A stretch of DNA of 64,000 bases from Flavobacteriaceae bacterium (GTDB lineage: Bacteria > Bacteroidota > Bacteroidia > Flavobacteriales > Flavobacteriaceae): the NCBI GenBank assembly GCA_016744415.1, contig JADGEL010000001.1, forward strand, positions 806,001 through 870,000. The letters run 5' to 3'. The stretch's first letter is position 1. Each line of letters starts with the position of its first letter. The notes under the pieces are model-generated. The model worked only from the letters and a program-made list of their open reading frames with translations, did not search any database and was not told where the DNA came from. Made by a program: the position numbers and the translations under genes. Below, piece after piece: positions 62,750 through 64,000 of the stretch.

Positions 62750-62768
62750 TAATAAAATTATTACTCAA

Positions 62769-64000
62769 ATGAAAAAAAATTATTATCTATTATTAACACT
62801 CCTGATGGTGTTTTTTGCTCAAGGTGTTTTTGCACAAGTAAAAACAATTTCAGGAACAGTTACCGAGAAAGGTATTGATACACCATTACCAGGTGTAAGT
62901 GTAATTATTGAAGGAACCTCTATTGGGGGTGTAACCGATTTTGACGGAATGTATTCCTTTGAAGTCGATGATGTTACTGACAAATCACTAGTGTTTAGTT
63001 TTGTCGGATTTAAAACAGTTAAAGTTGCTTTAACAAGCGATAGCGATGTTGTTGATTTAGAAATGATGGCCGATTTACTTAATTTAGATGAGGTTGTAAT
63101 TACTGGTAGTAGTGTTGGTGTAAATAAGAGAACTCTAGGAAACTCTATTTCTACATTAAAATCAGATGATATTACCGATGGTGCCGCAACTCAAATTGAC
63201 CAAGCTATTTCTGGTAAAGTTACTGGGGCATTGGTGCAGCAAAATTCAGGTGACCCTGCAGGGGGTATCAGTATTAGGTTAAGAGGAGCAAGTACAATTA
63301 TGGGTAGCTCAGATCCTTTATATATTATAGATGGTATTATTGTAAGTAACTCTAGTGCTCAATTAGTAGATTTAGGTGGAACTTCACAAAATAGATTGGT
63401 TGATATCAATCCTAATGATGTTGAACGAATTGAGATTCTTAAAGGTGCTGCTGCTGCTGCAATTTATGGATCTAGAGCATCGAATGGTGTGGTTCAAATT
63501 TTTACTAAAAAAGGAAAAACAGGTGAAACTAAATTCAACTTTTCTACAAGTGTTAAAATGAACACACTTAGAAAAGAGATTGATTATAATACAGCTCCTG
63601 TAGCTTGGGAAGACCCATTTGATAATACGAACTTAAATACTGTACCGGTTACTCGCTATAATTATCAAGATGATTTCTTTGATACTGGTTTTGGAACAGA
63701 AAACTACTTATCTATGAGTGGTGGTACTGAAAAAACATCTTATTATGTTTCAGCTTCTCAGTTGAGTAACCAAGGTATTATTAAAAATACCGACTTTAAA
63801 AGATATGGCTTTAAAGTAAACATTAAACAAAAAGCTACAGATTGGTTAGATGTAAACGCTTCATTAAACTATACAAGAAGTAATAGTAGTGACATACCTA
63901 ATGGTGGTATTAACTCAGCTTACGGTGCAATTACAGGATATGTTTTTAGTGAAAACTCAGTAAATCCACAGCCAAACGAATTAGGAGTTTATCCAGTAAC
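62769..64000 (+). CDS. SusC/RagA-family TonB-dependent outer-membrane receptor (5' part)
   Basis: Open frame of 410 codons running past the window end. Signal peptide (MKKNYYLLLTLLMVFFAQGVFAQ...), a carboxypeptidase-like domain (about residues 28-105, with VIIEGTSIGGVTDFDG), then the plug with the SusC/RagA signature GDPAGGISIRLRGAS, SSDPLYIIDGIIV and RIEILKGAAAAAIYGSRASNGV. It imports an oligosaccharide or similar ligand through the outer membrane; the partner SusD should lie just beyond the window. The divergent DeoR regulator suggests it is sugar-regulated. Confidence 0.93.
   Translation, partial: MKKNYYLLLTLLMVFFAQGVFAQVKTISGTVTEKGIDTPLPGVSVIIEGTSIGGVTDFDGMYSFEVDDVTDKSLVFSFVGFKTVKVALTSDSDVVDLEMMADLLNLDEVVITGSSVGVNKRTLGNSISTLKSDDITDGAATQIDQAISGKVTGALVQQNSGDPAGGISIRLRGASTIMGSSDPLYIIDGIIVSNSSAQLVDLGGTSQNRLVDINPNDVERIEILKGAAAAAIYGSRASNGVVQIFTKKGKTGETKFNFSTSVKMNTLRKEIDYNTAPVAWEDPFDNTNLNTVPVTRYNYQDDFFDTGFGTENYLSMSGGTEKTSYYVSASQLSNQGIIKNTDFKRYGFKVNIKQKATDWLDVNASLNYTRSNSSDIPNGGINSAYGAITGYVFSENSVNPQPNELGVYPV

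Noticed and set aside
1-64000. CRISPR arrays, prophage, insertion sequences, rRNA, or toxin-antitoxin pairs
   Set aside because: I read the intergenic regions and all long frames and saw no evenly spaced repeats, transposase, integrase or phage-like genes.

Overview
The window is AT-rich chromosomal DNA from a member of the Bacteroidota, almost certainly a flavobacterium (family Flavobacteriaceae, probably marine). The evidence is: a SusC/RagA-type TonB receptor; S46 peptidase; GH3-family and DUF6341/DUF6427-like proteins; a cytochrome-c-oxidase block with two subunit III genes; many outer-membrane barrels with '...AQ' signal peptides; almost no Shine-Dalgarno sequences; and repeated TAnnTTTG -7 boxes, some with an upstream TTG, which is the Bacteroidota housekeeping promoter. 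I see no prophage, insertion sequence, CRISPR array or rRNA. Most of the window is core genome.

Layout. 1-3.2 kb: succinate dehydrogenase sdhCAB (sdhC cut by the window edge). 3.2-7.4 kb: a methionine/glutamine-type aminotransferase and an omega-amidase-like nitrilase on either side of a convergent S46 dipeptidyl-peptidase of the DPP11 (Asp/Glu) type. 7.5-9.8 kb: lipid genes (acyl-ACP desaturase, acyltransferase) and a small membrane protein. 9.9-16.4 kb: TonB receptor, pgi, an M23 lipoprotein and a DUF3108 protein. 16.5-20.4 kb: tryptophan-dioxygenase-family protein, Fe-S carriers (nfu, mrp), an alkyltransferase-like protein, trmB and a small membrane protein. 20.4-25.1 kb: DUF6427-like protein, upp, a drug/metabolite transporter, and the operon yicC-gmk-nadD. 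25.2-30.4 kb: M23-GH3-MOSC operon, then mscL, alr-tdk. 30.4-39.2 kb: unknown proteins, a glycosyltransferase, DinB, a Na+/H+ antiporter, surface proteins and comF. 39.3-47 kb: coiled-coil membrane protein, glyS, CPBP protease and two outer-membrane proteins, one of 1125 residues.

47.1-48.2 kb holds tsaB and a tRNA-Gly/tRNA-Leu operon. 48.3-51.9 kb is a cytochrome oxidase assembly/subunit operon (ctaB, two subunit III genes, subunit IV), then a Sco-like protein without the copper cysteines. 51.9-54.4 kb: ogt, SDR, tatD and a retropepsin-like protease. 54.5-57 kb: an ECF sigma factor operon (sigma, putative membrane anti-sigma, outer-membrane protein) preceded by two tandem ECF-type promoter motifs. 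57-61.3 kb: sucB and sucA of 2-oxoglutarate dehydrogenase, with an unlisted 45-codon membrane-protein gene between them. 61.4-64 kb: tRNA-Asn, a DeoR-family repressor and a divergent SusC receptor (cut by the window end), with repeated candidate operators between.

The best leads for something undescribed are the 45-residue membrane protein inside the sucA-sucB unit, the tandem ECF promoters with their three-gene operon, the Zn-ligand replacement (HxH to HxC) in one M23 lipoprotein, the candidate operators at the deoR/susC divergent region, and a small family of palindromic intergenic repeats. None is a complete new defence or mobile system; I see no evidence for one here.
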